Shown one piece after another: positions 53,550 to 64,000 of a stretch of DNA of 64,000 bases. Under the pieces are notes generated by a model, which worked only from the letters and a program-made list of their open reading frames with translations, did no database searches and was not told the origin of the DNA. The stretch lies in contig NZ_FPAC01000001.1 in NCBI RefSeq assembly GCF_900116105.1, positions 2,173,135-2,237,134 of the forward strand. The letters run 5' to 3'. The DNA comes from Paenibacillus sp. 453mf. Its GTDB lineage: Bacteria; Bacillota; Bacilli; Paenibacillales; Paenibacillaceae. How positions within the stretch are numbered: position 1 is the first letter of the stretch; every line of letters starts with the position of its first letter. Made by a program: the position numbers and the translations under genes.

Positions 53550-54857
53550 TTATACCTCCATTACCAGCAGCTCGGGATTAGCGAGCAGGGATTTAATGTA
53601 GTTCATAAAGTTTTGAGCTGTTGCACCATCAATGATACGGTGGTCGAAGCTTAGGGACAGAGCCATAACAGGAGCTGCTACAACTTGACCGTCTTTAACA
53701 ACCGCTTTTTCACTGATACGTCCAGTTCCGAGAATTGCAACTTCAGGGAAGTTGATGATCGGAGTGAAGAACATACCGCCTGCAGAACCGATATTCGAGA
53801 TGGAAATTGTGCTGCCCTTCATTTCGTTAGGAGACAGTTTGCCGTCTCGGCCGCGTGCTGCAAGATCACGGATGCTGTCTGCGATCATCCAGATGCTCTT
53901 ACGATCTGCATCATGGATAACTGGCACGATCAGACCGTTATCTGTATCTGTAGCGATACCGATGTTGTAGTATTTTTTGTAAACAATTTCGTTAGCTTGC
54001 TCGTCGATCATTGCGTTCATTACAGGGAACTCGCGAGTAGCTGCAATAAGCGCTTTGACGATGAATGGCAAGTAAGTCACTTTCGTGCCTTTTTTCTCTG
54101 CAATTGGTTTCATGCGAGTACGGAACGCAACCAGCTCAGTTACATCGACTTCGTCCATGATTGTAACGTGTGGTGCTGTGTAAGCAGATTTAACCATCGC
54201 ATTGGAAATTGCTTTGCGGATACCTTTAAATGGTACACGCTCTTCTTCAGCACGAGCATTAGCTGCTGCTGCCGCCGGTGCGCTGGCTGCTTCTTTTGTT
54301 TCTTCAGCTGCAGATGCTGCTGGAGCTGCTTGACCGCCGCCGTTCTTGAATGCTTCAACATCTTCTTTAGTTACTTTACCGTTGTTGCCAGTTCCAGTAA
54401 CTTCAGCGATGTTAACGCCTTGCTCACGAGCAAATTTGCGAACGCTAGGAGTCGCAAGAACTTCTTTTGCTGGTGCAGAAGAAACTTCTTTTTCTCCGCC
54501 TTCTTTTGCTTCGCTTGGGCTGCTTGCTGCAGGAGAAGAAGTCGTGTCTGCTCCGCCTTTAGCTGCATCCGCTTCTTGAGATGCTTGTTCTTCCTCTTCT
54601 TGATCAGGAATATCGCCTTCAGCATCAATTACAGCGACAACAGCACCGACAGTGAAGATGTCGCCGTCTTTAGCGAATACTTCTTGTACTGTACCGTTGA
54701 CTGGACAAGGAACTTCAACGACAGCCTTGTCATTTTGTACTTCCATGATGATATCGTCGTCTGTAACTTTATCACCTGGTTTGATGTGCATTTTGATGAT
54801 TTCGCCTTCGTGTAGACCTTCACCGAGCTCAGGGAATTTGTAATTAAATTTTGCCAC
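53550..54857 (-). CDS. pdhC: Dihydrolipoamide acetyltransferase E2
   Basis: A 435-residue E2: one lipoyl domain with Lys44 (V-Q-N-D-K-A), Ala/Glu-rich linker, peripheral-subunit-binding domain (about 135-168, with T-P-S-V-R-K-F-A), an Ala-rich linker and the catalytic core (about 210-435) ending with [10 protein letters not shown]. It transfers acetyl groups to CoA and forms the core of the complex. The pdhB-pdhC gap (114 bp) contains two hairpins. Confidence 0.97.
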   Translation of the reverse strand: MAKFNYKFPELGEGLHEGEIIKMHIKPGDKVTDDDIIMEVQNDKAVVEVPCPVNGTVQEVFAKDGDIFTVGAVVAVIDAEGDIPDQEEEEQASQEADAAKGGADTTSSPAASSPSEAKEGGEKEVSSAPAKEVLATPSVRKFAREQGVNIAEVTGTGNNGKVTKEDVEAFKNGGGQAAPAASAAEETKEAASAPAAAAANARAEEERVPFKGIRKAISNAMVKSAYTAPHVTIMDEVDVTELVAFRTRMKPIAEKKGTKVTYLPFIVKALIAATREFPVMNAMIDEQANEIVYKKYYNIGIATDTDNGLIVPVIHDADRKSIWMIADSIRDLAARGRDGKLSPNEMKGSTISISNIGSAGGMFFTPIINFPEVAILGTGRISEKAVVKDGQVVAAPVMALSLSFDHRIIDGATAQNFMNYIKSLLANPELLVMEV

Positions 54858-54899
54858 TTGTATTACCTCCTACTTTGGATGACTACATAGAAGAACTGT

Positions 54900-54961
54900 G
54901 CATAAGGAGCTGAAGTTTCAGCTCCTTATGCTGTTTAGGACGAACGATTCGTCCATCGTTC
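54900..54961. other. Two hairpins in the pdhB-pdhC gap, one with alternative pairing
   Basis: First, a perfect 14-bp inverted repeat (54900-54913 with 54918-54931) around AGTT, without a U-tract. Second, GGACGAA (54938-54944) pairs with TTCGTCC (54948-54954), while the overlapping GAACGAT (54942-54948) could instead pair with ATCGTTC (54955-54961); the two are mutually exclusive. Confidence 0.6.
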
Positions 54962-54971
54962 ATTCTATTTA

Positions 54972-55952
54972 TTAGAATTCAAGTACTTTGTTAACCGCAT
55001 CAATTACACGATTAGGAGTTGGGAGCCAAGAGTCCTCAATTTGTGCGAATGCATATACCGTGTCAGGAGCAGCAACGCGTAGCACAGGTGCTTCCAGGTG
55101 CAGAATTGCTTTTTCATTGATTTGGGCAATAACTTCAGCTGCTACGCCGGAGCTCTTTTGAGCTTCTTGAACCACGATAGCGCGGTTTGTTTTCTTAACG
55201 GACTCAAGGATTGTATCGATGTCGATCGGGCTGATCGTACGAAGATCGATAACTTCTGCCTTGATTCCTTTTGTTTTTTCCAGTTCTTCTGCTGCTTTAA
55301 CAGAAGTGTGAACCATCATGCCATAAGCGATAATCGTTACGTCAGAACCTTCACGCACCACGTTCGCTTTACCAAGCTCAACTGTGTAATCTTCTTCTGG
55401 AACTTCTGCACGGAATGCATGATACAGGTTCAAGTGCTCCATGAAGAATACTGGATCGTTATCACGGATAGACGCAATCAGAAGACCTTTTGCATCGTAA
55501 GGGTTAGAAGGAACTACTACTTTAATACCCGGTGTTTGCGTAAGCAAACCTTCAAGGGAATCTGTATGAAGCTCAGCTGCTTTTACGCCGCCGCCGAAAG
55601 GTGTACGGAACACGATCGGGGAGTTGTAGCGGCCGCCGGAGCGGTAACGCATACGTGCAGCTTGAACCGCCATTTGGTCCAGTGCTTCAAAAATAAAACC
55701 TACGAATTGGATTTCTGCAACTGGACGGAAGCCAGTTACACCAAGCCCTACTGCCAGACCGCCGATAGCGGACTCCGCAAGTGGAGTATCAAATACGCGC
55801 TCTTCGCCGAATTCTTTTTGCAAACCTTCCGTCGCACGGAATACACCGCCGACATTACCCACGTCTTCACCGAAAATCAGGACATTCGGATCGCGTTTAA
55901 GCTCGACGCGCATGGCGTCGCGGATTGCTTCTTTCATGTTCATTTGTGCCAT
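54972..55952 (-). CDS. pdhB: Pyruvate dehydrogenase E1 beta subunit
   Basis: A 326-residue transketolase-like subunit with G-E-D-V-G (about 28-32), [15 protein letters not shown] and C-terminal P-D-T-V-Y-A-F. With PdhA it decarboxylates pyruvate. It lies 81 bp downstream of pdhA. Confidence 0.97.
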   Translation of the reverse strand: MAQMNMKEAIRDAMRVELKRDPNVLIFGEDVGNVGGVFRATEGLQKEFGEERVFDTPLAESAIGGLAVGLGVTGFRPVAEIQFVGFIFEALDQMAVQAARMRYRSGGRYNSPIVFRTPFGGGVKAAELHTDSLEGLLTQTPGIKVVVPSNPYDAKGLLIASIRDNDPVFFMEHLNLYHAFRAEVPEEDYTVELGKANVVREGSDVTIIAYGMMVHTSVKAAEELEKTKGIKAEVIDLRTISPIDIDTILESVKKTNRAIVVQEAQKSSGVAAEVIAQINEKAILHLEAPVLRVAAPDTVYAFAQIEDSWLPTPNRVIDAVNKVLEF

Positions 55953-56033
55953 TGCTTCATATCCTCCTTAAACATTTAACAGTTCGTGCCTATATGAGTT
56001 CCGATCAGCGGAACAATTACTTACACCAAAGTT

Positions 56034-57146
<1,113 letters not shown>

Positions 57147-57156
57147 TTATAGAATT

Positions 57157-57186
57157 ATTATACACCTGTTTTGTCACATACGTCAA
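57157..57186 (-). promoter_or_regulatory. Sigma-A promoter of the pdh operon
   Basis: On the minus strand TTGACG (57186-57181), 18 bp and a perfect TATAAT (57162-57157), about 55 bp before the pdhA start. Confidence 0.8.
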
Positions 57187-57227
57187 AGATAAACGTTGAT
57201 TTTTTTAAGCTTTTCTTATGTTTGTAT

Positions 57228-57262
57228 GTATAACAGTTGTTTTATATTAGTATAACAGTTGT
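57228..57262. repeat. 13-bp direct repeat, candidate operator near pdhA
   Basis: GTATAACAGTTGT occurs at 57228-57240 and again at 57250-57262, starts 22 bp apart (two helical turns). Each contains the dyad AACA-GT-TGT(T). It lies 40-75 bp upstream of the pdhA -35 and about 100 bp ahead of the divergent esterase. Confidence 0.6.
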
Positions 57263-57360
57263 GGAAAATACCTGCTGCTTGTACTAGCCGAGCAACTAGG
57301 GTTAATCTTATCTTATTGTCAAAACGAATGCAAAACATAGACGAAGAAAGGTGACGATTT

Positions 57361-58095
57361 ATGACGGATTCTCGCTACTTGAAACGAACCATCCTTAAGG
57401 ATGAAATTGAAAGCCGGTTTTTGAACGCAAAAAGAAATCTCCGGGTTTACCTCCCGCCGGGCTACAATGAAGTATTAAGCTATCCTGTCGTCTACTGTCA
57501 GGACGGGGAGGAATTTTTCAACTTCGGCCGCATAGCCACAACTGCCAATCGCTTAATTTTGGATGAAGGCGTAGAGCCTTTTATCATTGTTGGCGTTGAA
57601 GTCGACGTGAAAATTCGTACTCAGGAGTATGCGCCTTTTGGACAACAATTTGAGGCATACACTTCTGCCTTTGCGAAAGAAATCATTCCCTATATCGAAG
57701 AAAAATATCCGGTCCGCCGCACAAAAGAGGAAAGAATTCTTGCAGGTGACTCCCTTGGCGGCAGTGTTTCACTCCACATTGCGCTTATGTATCCCGAATT
57801 GTTCAGCAAAGTTATCAGCTTGTCCGGTGCCTTCTATCCCCAATCACAGGAGCTGTATGCTAAGTCCTCGGATCTGTCCTGGCTAAATGTGTGGATGATC
57901 GTGGGACTTCAGGAGGACAGCTTCGAGACCGATTATGGCATCTTCAACTTCGTAGAAATGAATCAGAACACTCGTGACTTGTTAGAAGCGCGTGGTGCCA
58001 AAGTGAAGTATGCTGAAAAAGACGGACGCCATCAGTGGGGATTTTGGCAAAATGAGCTTCCAGGCGCGCTCGAATACTTCCTGGATAAACAATAA
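57361..58095 (+). CDS. Alpha/beta-hydrolase esterase (enterochelin esterase-like)
   Basis: A 244-residue hydrolase of the esterase D/YbbA/YieL type: nucleophile Ser131 in G-D-S-L-G-G, an acidic residue near Asp187 and His224 (D-G-R-H-Q-W). Such proteins cleave acyl esters, including siderophore or feruloyl esters; substrate unknown. It diverges from pdhA. The ATG follows AAGGTGACG. Confidence 0.88.
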   Translation: MTDSRYLKRTILKDEIESRFLNAKRNLRVYLPPGYNEVLSYPVVYCQDGEEFFNFGRIATTANRLILDEGVEPFIIVGVEVDVKIRTQEYAPFGQQFEAYTSAFAKEIIPYIEEKYPVRRTKEERILAGDSLGGSVSLHIALMYPELFSKVISLSGAFYPQSQELYAKSSDLSWLNVWMIVGLQEDSFETDYGIFNFVEMNQNTRDLLEARGAKVKYAEKDGRHQWGFWQNELPGALEYFLDKQ

Positions 58096-58243
58096 TACAG
58101 TCACTTCGGGTATGGGGATGAGGTAGTTCACAACAGCTGTTCTAAACAGATTAAGCTCAGCAGGAGCACTCTCTCCTCCCCGGTTAGCCCAATATTGGTG
58201 TTAGCGTTTACATCCAGCTTCTATCATACACCAATTTTTGACA

Positions 58244-58288
58244 CAAAAAAACCGGCTCTGCTTGAGCTTGAGCCGGTCTGTTTTTTTA
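58244..58288. terminator. Bidirectional terminator, esterase / phosphatase
   Basis: ACCGGCTC (58251-58258) pairs with GAGCCGGT (58270-58277), flanked by A7 on the left and T7 on the right. Confidence 0.88.
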
Positions 58289-58762
58289 TTTCAGCTTCTC
58301 TATCGTAATTTGATCCAGCAGCGCGTCACTTCCCAGATCAATCAATCTGTGCACCTCATCAAAATTTCCGGTGTAATAGGGATCGGGCACCTCTCTGTGT
58401 ATTTCATCGGGGAGTAGATCCATAAATTTTAATATGTTCGCTTGTTCTGCACCGGGTAATTTTCGGACATTGCGCTCATTCGAATCATCCATGCACACGA
58501 TATAATCAAAGGAACCAAAGTCACTATCTGTTACTTGTCTTGCTGTCATACCTTCAAAGCTTACCGAGTGAAGGTTCAAAATTTTCTGTGTTCCTTCATG
58601 AGGAGGCTTTCCAATATGCCAATCCCCTGTCCCAGCTGAATCAACCAGAATGCGCTCCTCCAATTGCCGCTCTTTCACTTTGTGGCGAAAAATGGCCTCC
58701 GCCATCGGTGATCTGCAAATGTTGCCCAGGCATACGAATAGTACGCGAATCATCTCTTCCAC
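58286..58762 (-). CDS. Low molecular weight protein-tyrosine phosphatase
   Basis: A 158-residue LMW-PTP: the C-(X)5-R-S loop C-L-G-N-I-C-R-S (Cys11, Arg17) and the acid D-P-Y-Y near residue 126, as in B. subtilis YfkJ and YwlE. The start is probably GTG behind GGAAGGG; an in-frame ATG at 58753 is the alternative. It removes phosphate from Tyr or Arg residues of proteins. Confidence 0.92.
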   Translation of the reverse strand: MEEMIRVLFVCLGNICRSPMAEAIFRHKVKERQLEERILVDSAGTGDWHIGKPPHEGTQKILNLHSVSFEGMTARQVTDSDFGSFDYIVCMDDSNERNVRKLPGAEQANILKFMDLLPDEIHREVPDPYYTGNFDEVHRLIDLGSDALLDQITIEKLK

Positions 58763-58848
58763 GCTTCCCTTCCAGCATTCTATCTAATCTTCTTCACTTC
58801 ATAACTACAACTCCCCAATTGTGCAGGAGGATATAGCCAGCAAATCAA

Positions 58849-59505
58849 TTATTTATTCAAAGTGTGTTGTTTGTTTGGTGCTACCGAAGTTTCTTTTTCT
58901 ACAGTCTGTAGCGTACGCTTCGGCAGCCTCCATCGATAGTGAACGGACAGCATACGGAAAAAGACAACCGCACCGAACAAAATCAGCAAGCTCACGGTGC
59001 TGTCCGCAATATGAAGTCCGATCATCAGCCCTGCCAAAATAGCCCACACCGCATATATTTCATCTCTGAGAACCAGCGGCTTGCGTCCAGCCAGCAGATC
59101 TCTAATAATTCCTCCACCAATCCCGGTCAACACTGCAGCTACAATTACTGCACTGATGGGATGATTCATATCAGCAGCATAGAGTCCGCCCTGAATGGCA
59201 AAAGCCGACAATCCAATAGCATCAAAGAATATTTCTGTCTTCTTCCAATGGCCGATCCATGGATTTGGGAGAATGAAAGCAATCGCAATGGAAAACAAAG
59301 CCAGCATAATAAACGTTCCTTGACTCCATAATGTAGTCACGGGTACGCCAATCAATATATTTCGTATGACTCCGCCGCCAAATGCCGTCACCATACCGAG
59401 AACGATGACACCTAATATATCATAATCTTCCTCCATTGCAACGAAGGCACCAGACATTGCAAAGGCGATCGTTCCGATAATACTAAAAATCTCAAACACA
59501 TTCAT
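58849..59505 (-). CDS. TRIC-family (UPF0126) cation channel protein
   Basis: A 218-residue protein with about seven hydrophobic helices and two copies of G-G-G-x-x-R-N/D (residues about 43-49 and 131-137), the Gly-rich kinks of trimeric intracellular cation channels (YvgT-like). It probably conducts K+ or other ions. The start was set by family; a GTG at 59529 is another option. It stands alone. Confidence 0.88.
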   Translation of the reverse strand: MNVFEIFSIIGTIAFAMSGAFVAMEEDYDILGVIVLGMVTAFGGGVIRNILIGVPVTTLWSQGTFIMLALFSIAIAFILPNPWIGHWKKTEIFFDAIGLSAFAIQGGLYAADMNHPISAVIVAAVLTGIGGGIIRDLLAGRKPLVLRDEIYAVWAILAGLMIGLHIADSTVSLLILFGAVVFFRMLSVHYRWRLPKRTLQTVEKETSVAPNKQHTLNK

Positions 59506-59645
59506 TTCCACTTGCCATCTATACCTCACTCATTAGGTCATATTTACACTTGTACCATTGTAGTCAAGTGCCGTCCATTTGTGCAACTATTATTTGTGGA
59601 CTATACTCAATAGAAATGAACAACAAGTAGCAAGGAAGTGGCCAA

Positions 59646-60287
59646 ATGCCCAACACTAGAGTTGCCATCTTTACAGGCGGGGATCTTCATGAGGAATATA
59701 TTGAGAAGCTGAATGCAGATGACATCTTAATCGGTGCGGATTACGGTGCTTGGTATTTAGTAAATCAGCATCTCACACTTAATTTAGCTGTTGGAGATTT
59801 TGATTCTGTATCAGAAGAGCAATATAGATGCATTGAAGAAAATAGTCATCAAGTCGTCAGGTGTGATCCCATCGATAAGGATCTGTCTGATACAGAGCTT
59901 GCCCTCAAATATGCCTATTCCTTTGATCCAGCAGAAATTGTTATTTTTGGTGCAACAGGTTCAAGACTCGACCACACGCTGGCGAATATACAGATCTTAT
60001 CCAAAACTCTCAAGCAGGGTGTACGCTGCAGTATTCTAAACAGAAACAACCTGATTACTGCAACGGATTCTCGTATTACTTTACATAAGAGTGAATATGA
60101 CTACGTATCTATACTCCCTTTAACGACTGAGGTTCGCGGTATTGATCTTGATGGTTTTATGTACCCTCTATCCAATGCTGTTCTGTCAATCGGGGACTCA
60201 CTCGGTATCAGTAATCAAATTGTGGACACAACAGGGACAATAACAATTAAGGAAGGTATTCTGCTTGTAGTACAGAGCAAGGATTGA
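59646..60287 (+). CDS. thiN: Thiamine pyrophosphokinase
   Basis: A 213-residue TPK: G-A-D-Y-G (about 31-35), G-D-F-D-S (about 50-54), D-K-D-x-S-D-T-E (about 77-84) and G-A-T-G-S-R-L-D-H (about 102-110). It makes thiamine diphosphate from thiamine and ATP. It is convergent with the thiamine thiazole operon. ThDP is the cofactor of the E1 encoded nearby. Confidence 0.93.
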   Translation: MPNTRVAIFTGGDLHEEYIEKLNADDILIGADYGAWYLVNQHLTLNLAVGDFDSVSEEQYRCIEENSHQVVRCDPIDKDLSDTELALKYAYSFDPAEIVIFGATGSRLDHTLANIQILSKTLKQGVRCSILNRNNLITATDSRITLHKSEYDYVSILPLTTEVRGIDLDGFMYPLSNAVLSIGDSLGISNQIVDTTGTITIKEGILLVVQSKD

Positions 60288-60292
60288 GTTCA

Positions 60293-60332
60293 ACAACAAA
60301 AATCCATTCGATAACGAATGGATTTTTGTTGT
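60293..60332. terminator. Bidirectional terminator, thiN / thiF
   Basis: An 18-bp perfect stem (60293-60310 with 60315-60332) around ATAA, with T5 on the right arm and A5 on the left. Confidence 0.88.
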
Positions 60333-60346
60333 GCAACTCCTTTTTA

Positions 60347-61420
60347 TCAGCCAAAATATCGATGGTAAATCGTTCTTGCTTCCGATATATCCTTCGTTCC
60401 GTGAACCAGCGCTCTTCCATCCTTGAATATGACCAGTCGAACCGTTTCTTTTAGCTGAAAAGAGACAAGAAAAGGATTCACCTCAACTTTGCCTTGATCT
60501 AGGCTGCGTAAACGATCAGCCGTTTCTTGAAGATCAAGCTCTCTTCTACGTGCAGGCCTAATCTGTACGGTATCCCGCCCACATAACACATCTGATCGAT
60601 CCGTGTTTGCTGCACTAAGATAAGGATAAGTTCGCTGATGCCCGCAGGATAGGCAGTTCGGATTCTTCGCCAAATCAACACCTATCGTGGTATATTCATT
60701 ACGCCACATGTCAAAACTGAGAAGCTTTCTCCTTAGCGCATCATAGTTTCCGGTAAGGAGCTTAAACGCCTCTGCTGTCTGATTCGCTGTAACCATCTGG
60801 ACTGCTTGTGGAAGAATTCCTGCCGTATCGCAGGTATCACCACCAAGCGGGACCTCACCCAGCAAGCAATTCAAGCAAGGGGTTTCTCCAGGTAAAATGG
60901 TATATGTAATACCGTAGCTGCCGACACAACCTCCGTAAATCCAGGGCTTGTTGTTCTTCTGAGCAATATCATTGATGATCAGCCGAGTATCAAAATTATC
61001 CGTGGCATCCATTATCAAATCTGAGCCAATGATGAGTTCTTCTAATTCCTCTGCGCCTACATCCATAACATGAGCATCAATATTTACTTCAGAATTAATA
61101 TGACGAAGTCTGTTCTTGGCAGCGACTGCCTTAGGAAGACGGGATATTGCATCTGCTTCACTGTACAGCTGCTGTCGCTGGAGATTGCTCCATTCAACAT
61201 AGTCTCGATCTGCTATAGTTAAACGACCTACACCTGAACGAACCAGCGTTTCTGCAATTCCAGTTCCAAGCGCCCCGGCTCCTATAACGACCACATTACT
61301 GTTACTCAGCTTCTGCTGTCCTTCTTTGCCGAATGGCACGAATAGCTCCTGTCTCGAGTATCGATCAGGTGTTGCTTTTGCAGCTGCGCTTAAATCTTCT
61401 GTACTTTGCGATCTATTCAC
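60347..61420 (-). CDS. thiF: ThiF/MoeB family adenylyltransferase (ThiS-activating)
   Basis: A 357-residue E1-like enzyme: ATP-binding G-A-G-A-L-G-T (47-53), D-A-T-D-N-F-D-T-R, zinc pairs C-L-N-C and C-L-S-C, and the Cys in G-D-T-C-D-T. It adenylates the ThiS C-terminus. Its C-terminal 60 residues after the zinc pair are as in B. subtilis ThiF. It overlaps thiG by 4 bp. Since the window also has mobB-moeA, it may also act on MoaD; this is inference. Confidence 0.92.
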   Translation of the reverse strand: MNRSQSTEDLSAAAKATPDRYSRQELFVPFGKEGQQKLSNSNVVVIGAGALGTGIAETLVRSGVGRLTIADRDYVEWSNLQRQQLYSEADAISRLPKAVAAKNRLRHINSEVNIDAHVMDVGAEELEELIIGSDLIMDATDNFDTRLIINDIAQKNNKPWIYGGCVGSYGITYTILPGETPCLNCLLGEVPLGGDTCDTAGILPQAVQMVTANQTAEAFKLLTGNYDALRRKLLSFDMWRNEYTTIGVDLAKNPNCLSCGHQRTYPYLSAANTDRSDVLCGRDTVQIRPARRRELDLQETADRLRSLDQGKVEVNPFLVSFQLKETVRLVIFKDGRALVHGTKDISEARTIYHRYFG

Positions 61421-62187
61421 TTATGAATCATCCCTTCCATCGGACTGCTTGCCGATGCGTAGCGTTTGACCGGGATCATTCCAGACTCGTAGGCTTTCCT
61501 TCCCGCCCATATGGCATATTTCATCGCTTCCGCCATTTTCACAGGGTCTCCTGCTCCAGAAACTGCGGAATTCAGCAGCACAGCATCCGCCCCAAGCTCC
61601 ATTGCATAGGAAGCATCACGAGGAGATCGAATACCTGCATCAATTATAACAGGAACAACCGCCTGTTCAATGATCAGCTCCAGTGCTCTTGGATTATTTA
61701 AACCTTGACCTGAGCCTATTGGGGATGCACCCGGCATGATCGCATGAACACCTAATAGCTGTAATCTTTTTGCAAGCATCACATCATCTGAGATGTATGG
61801 CAGTACAATAAATCCTTCTGCAAGCAGTATTTCGCAGGCATTATAGGTCTCCAGTGGGTCTGGCAGAAGTGTAATCTGATCCCCGATCACTTCTACCTTA
61901 ATCATATCACATAGTCCAGAAGCTTTTGCGAGTCTGGCTATTTTTACAGCTTCCTCCGCCGTTCTTGCTCCAGCAGTATTGGGCAGCAGCGTATACTTGG
62001 ATAAGTCGAGATGATCCAGAAAATGCGGCTCATCCTTCTTGTCTAGATTCAGTCTGCGTACCGCAAAAGTAAGCACTTCCGACTCAGAGATCTCTACCGC
62101 TTTGCGCTGAACATACAGATCATCGAATTTTCCAGTACCTAATAACAGCCGTGAACGAAAATTATAACTTCCAATGTTCAACATCAT
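61417..62187 (-). CDS. thiG: Thiazole synthase ThiG
   Basis: A 256-residue TIM barrel: G-T-G-K-F near the N-terminus, the Schiff-base Lys in [16 protein letters not shown]-x-G and D-A-G-I-R-S-P. It makes the thiazole from DXP, dehydroglycine and ThiS-thiocarboxylate. Tandem ATGs at 62187/62184; the first touches the ThiS stop (TAATG). Confidence 0.95.
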   Translation of the reverse strand: MMLNIGSYNFRSRLLLGTGKFDDLYVQRKAVEISESEVLTFAVRRLNLDKKDEPHFLDHLDLSKYTLLPNTAGARTAEEAVKIARLAKASGLCDMIKVEVIGDQITLLPDPLETYNACEILLAEGFIVLPYISDDVMLAKRLQLLGVHAIMPGASPIGSGQGLNNPRALELIIEQAVVPVIIDAGIRSPRDASYAMELGADAVLLNSAVSGAGDPVKMAEAMKYAIWAGRKAYESGMIPVKRYASASSPMEGMIHK

Positions 62188-62390
62188 TAACCGCCTCCCA
62201 CAAAATGAACGATCTCGATCTTATCACCATCTGCAAGCTTTGTAGTGGAATGTAAATCTTTCGTTAATATTTGATCATTCCACTCAACCACGACCGTTTT
62301 GACACCTAATTCAAGGGAATCTATTAGATCGCTAACTGTGATAACTGAATCATCAATTGGTTTATGTTGTCCGTTAATGACTAGCTTCAA
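62187..62390 (-). CDS. thiS: Sulfur carrier protein ThiS
   Basis: A 67-residue ubiquitin-like protein (usual length 66) with C-terminal V-G-G-G. The terminal Gly is thiocarboxylated to supply sulfur. It overlaps thiO by 4 bp and thiG by 1 bp. Confidence 0.95.
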   Translation of the reverse strand: MKLVINGQHKPIDDSVITVSDLIDSLELGVKTVVVEWNDQILTKDLHSTTKLADGDKIEIVHFVGGG

Positions 62391-63526
62391 TGAACCAACC
62401 TGCCCTTCTCCAAGATTCGCATAGGTGAGAACTCGGTAATTCCGAGCTCTTCTTCACTCTCACCTGCTACAAGTCTGCTAATAATTTCTCCTGTTACTGC
62501 GCTTAGAAGAATTCCATTACGATAATGCCCGGCTGCAATGTATAGTCCTGTAACTCCTTTGTATTGTCCGATATAAGGCAAACCATCTATCGTTTGCGGT
62601 CTGAGTCCTGCCCAGGAACGAGTATAAGCAGCGTGTTCAAGCTGCGGAATCCACATGCTTCCCTCGTGAAGCAGCCGAAGCATTCCTTTTATGGATACCC
62701 TCTTGTCATGATTAAAAGGAATGCTCGTCGCCCCAATCCATATTTCTCCCCCTGGCTTTGGCACAAGATAAACATCATGCGTATAAATGGTATAATCCAA
62801 TCTGATCTCAGGTAAGGAAACGGCAATGATTTCACCTTTGACAGGCACTGTAGGAAGATTTATTCCCAAATTGGACAGCACATCCCCCATACCCTGTCCG
62901 AGTCCTGATGCGATAATGACGTTATTACAGGAGTAACTGTCTGTTAATGTCTCAACCCCACGAACGGTGCCACACTGGATATCTAGTGAAACCACTGGCT
63001 GTTGTTCCAGATAACGCGCTCCTTTGGCTCTAGCAGCATCAATGAGAGCTCTGTTTAATTGGCCCGGTAACAGCTGAAGCTGATCGGGATAATAATAAGC
63101 GCATTCGGCTTGGTCACAGATCGCTGGAATTTCACTTCTAAGCCTGGATCGATTCCAATATTCTTGTTGACCTATGTTCATTGATTTCTTAGGAAGATCC
63201 TTAAACGGTGAGACAAATCCTGCACTGCATAGAGCGACATCGATAGGAGTTGAAATGGATAAATCATCTACAAGTGATCGGATTAGCTCAAGACTGCGTT
63301 CAGCCAAGTTTTTCAGGGCAGGAGTCGAGAAGGATTCTAAATGCGGGGCCAGCATGCCTGCGGCAGCTCCTGAAGCTCCAGATGCAATACGTTCTCCCTC
63401 CAACAGCAGAACATCCTTACCATCCCGCGCCAAATAATAAGCGATGGCTGAACCGATAATGCCCCCGCCCACCACGATAAATTCTGACCTGCGACTGGTA
63501 TCGACGTTCTGTTCGTAATGTTGCAT
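62387..63526 (-). CDS. thiO: Glycine oxidase ThiO
   Basis: A 379-residue FAD amine oxidase: G-G-G-I-I-G-S-A-I-A near the N-terminus, G-A-S-G-A-A-A-G-M-L and C-terminal W-A-G-L-R-P and G-H-Y-R-N-G-I. It converts glycine to iminoglycine for ThiG. The start is ATG at 63526, 6 bp after AGGAGG; the ATG at 63541 includes that site. Confidence 0.94.
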   Translation of the reverse strand: MQHYEQNVDTSRRSEFIVVGGGIIGSAIAYYLARDGKDVLLLEGERIASGASGAAAGMLAPHLESFSTPALKNLAERSLELIRSLVDDLSISTPIDVALCSAGFVSPFKDLPKKSMNIGQQEYWNRSRLRSEIPAICDQAECAYYYPDQLQLLPGQLNRALIDAARAKGARYLEQQPVVSLDIQCGTVRGVETLTDSYSCNNVIIASGLGQGMGDVLSNLGINLPTVPVKGEIIAVSLPEIRLDYTIYTHDVYLVPKPGGEIWIGATSIPFNHDKRVSIKGMLRLLHEGSMWIPQLEHAAYTRSWAGLRPQTIDGLPYIGQYKGVTGLYIAAGHYRNGILLSAVTGEIISRLVAGESEEELGITEFSPMRILEKGRLVH

Positions 63527-63541
63527 ATCCGTCCTCCTCAT

Positions 63542-64000
63542 TTACTTGACCTCTCTATAACGACATAGTGCATTATGATATTCGAGCACTGCACCAAGTG
63601 GATCGGCTGCATTCATCACTCCTGATATCACAGCAATACCTGATGCACCCGCATTAACAATTTCATGAATATGTGTCGGCTTGATCCCTCCAATAGCAAT
63701 GACCGGAACATGTACCTCTGTACAGACCTGCCGTAATGAGGCAATTCCTCTTGGAGCAGCACCCGGCTTACTAGAGGAAGGATAAACATGACCGTACATT
63801 ATGAAATCGGCTCCTTGGTGCTCGGCCTGTTGTGCCTCCTGTAGGGAATGGACAGAAACCCCAATTCGTGTTTTTGACATCCCCCTGTTTGTCATTGAGT
63901 TCTTGAGATACTGGATCTGATGAAGCTCCTTCACCCCGATTTGGAGAATGGCTGCGCCATACTTGCATACCAGCTCCGCTTGACGATTCAGTCCCAATCT
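63542..64000 (-). CDS. tenI: Thiazole tautomerase TenI, partial (N-terminus outside window)
   Basis: The frame is open to the right edge, giving 152 visible residues of a protein of about 200. G-V-S-V-H-S, Y-G-H-V-Y, G-A-A-P-R-G and I-A-I-G-G-I mark TenI rather than ThiE, and the tenI-thiO-thiS-thiG-thiF order equals that of B. subtilis. TenI converts the ThiG product to its aromatic tautomer. The rest (probably tenA and a TPP riboswitch) lies past the edge. Confidence 0.9.
   Translation of the reverse strand, partial: RLGLNRQAELVCKYGAAILQIGVKELHQIQYLKNSMTNRGMSKTRIGVSVHSLQEAQQAEHQGADFIMYGHVYPSSSKPGAAPRGIASLRQVCTEVHVPVIAIGGIKPTHIHEIVNAGASGIAVISGVMNAADPLGAVLEYHNALCRYREVK

Noticed and set aside
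58096-58243. Small gene after the esterase
   Set aside because: No frame with a start and ribosome site; only short random frames.

Overview
The window is an ordinary chromosomal stretch from a low-to-mid GC, Gram-positive, spore-former-type Firmicute, most likely Paenibacillus or a close relative. This is inferred from gene content: a pdhABCD cluster, a tenI-thiO-thiS-thiG-thiF thiamine operon, XerS, an ECF sigma/DUF4179 pair, a PspA/DUF350/DUF4178/DUF4247 cluster, a divergent glgC | glgBA locus, strong AGGAGG-type ribosome sites and several TTG starts. No rRNA, tRNA, CRISPR array, prophage or complete insertion sequence is seen. About 60 protein genes are supported, and two run off the window ends.

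Layout. 1-5.5 kb (minus): the start of a secreted TIM-barrel protein with a Pro-Glu-Asp repeat linker, an SDR dehydrogenase, a DUF2500 protein, a BNR-repeat lipoprotein and an APC amino acid permease. 5.8-9.5 kb (plus): an FMN riboswitch with its own terminator controls a DMT/EamA transporter (probable riboflavin uptake); an amidase and an Sfp-type phosphopantetheinyl transferase follow. 9.5-14 kb (minus): an MFS exporter, an aldo/keto reductase, and an ECF sigma factor with its DUF4179 anti-sigma-like partner. 14.2-18 kb (plus): phnDCEE, preceded by a PhoP-box-like array. 18-26.3 kb: a 5'-nucleotidase, a GNAT, XerS, mobB-moeA and the pspA cluster, which starts from an exact sigma-W-type promoter. 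26.3-32.8 kb: NamA, a polysaccharide deacetylase, a LysM/3D protein, an amino acid ABC importer (fused binding protein-permease plus ATPase) and an M20 amidohydrolase. 32.9-37.9 kb: glycogen synthesis (glgA and glgB minus, glgC plus). 37.9-42.7 kb (minus): a five-gene unit of an orphan PhnC-like ATPase, an FG-GAP-like lipoprotein, a response regulator, a histidine kinase and a GNAT. 42.8-48.3 kb: an MFS exporter divergent from an ArsR-like regulator and a HAD phosphatase, then topoisomerase III. 48.6-57.1 kb (minus): gltD, folA-thyA and the complete pyruvate dehydrogenase complex. 57.3-64 kb: an esterase, a low-molecular-weight tyrosine phosphatase, a TRIC channel, thiamine pyrophosphokinase and the convergent thiamine thiazole operon, cut by the right edge after tenI.

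The most interesting points are the riboswitch-controlled DMT transporter, the sigma-W-type promoter heading a PspA cluster that parallels the E. coli yjf genes, the PhnC-like ATPase that lacks the H-loop histidine inside a two-component operon, a pair of small terminal-inverted-repeat elements about 50 kb apart that differ by one direct-repeat deletion, a terminator-like hairpin in the topB leader, and an unexplained 22-bp-spaced direct repeat upstream of pdhA. None of these could be tested here beyond reading the sequence.
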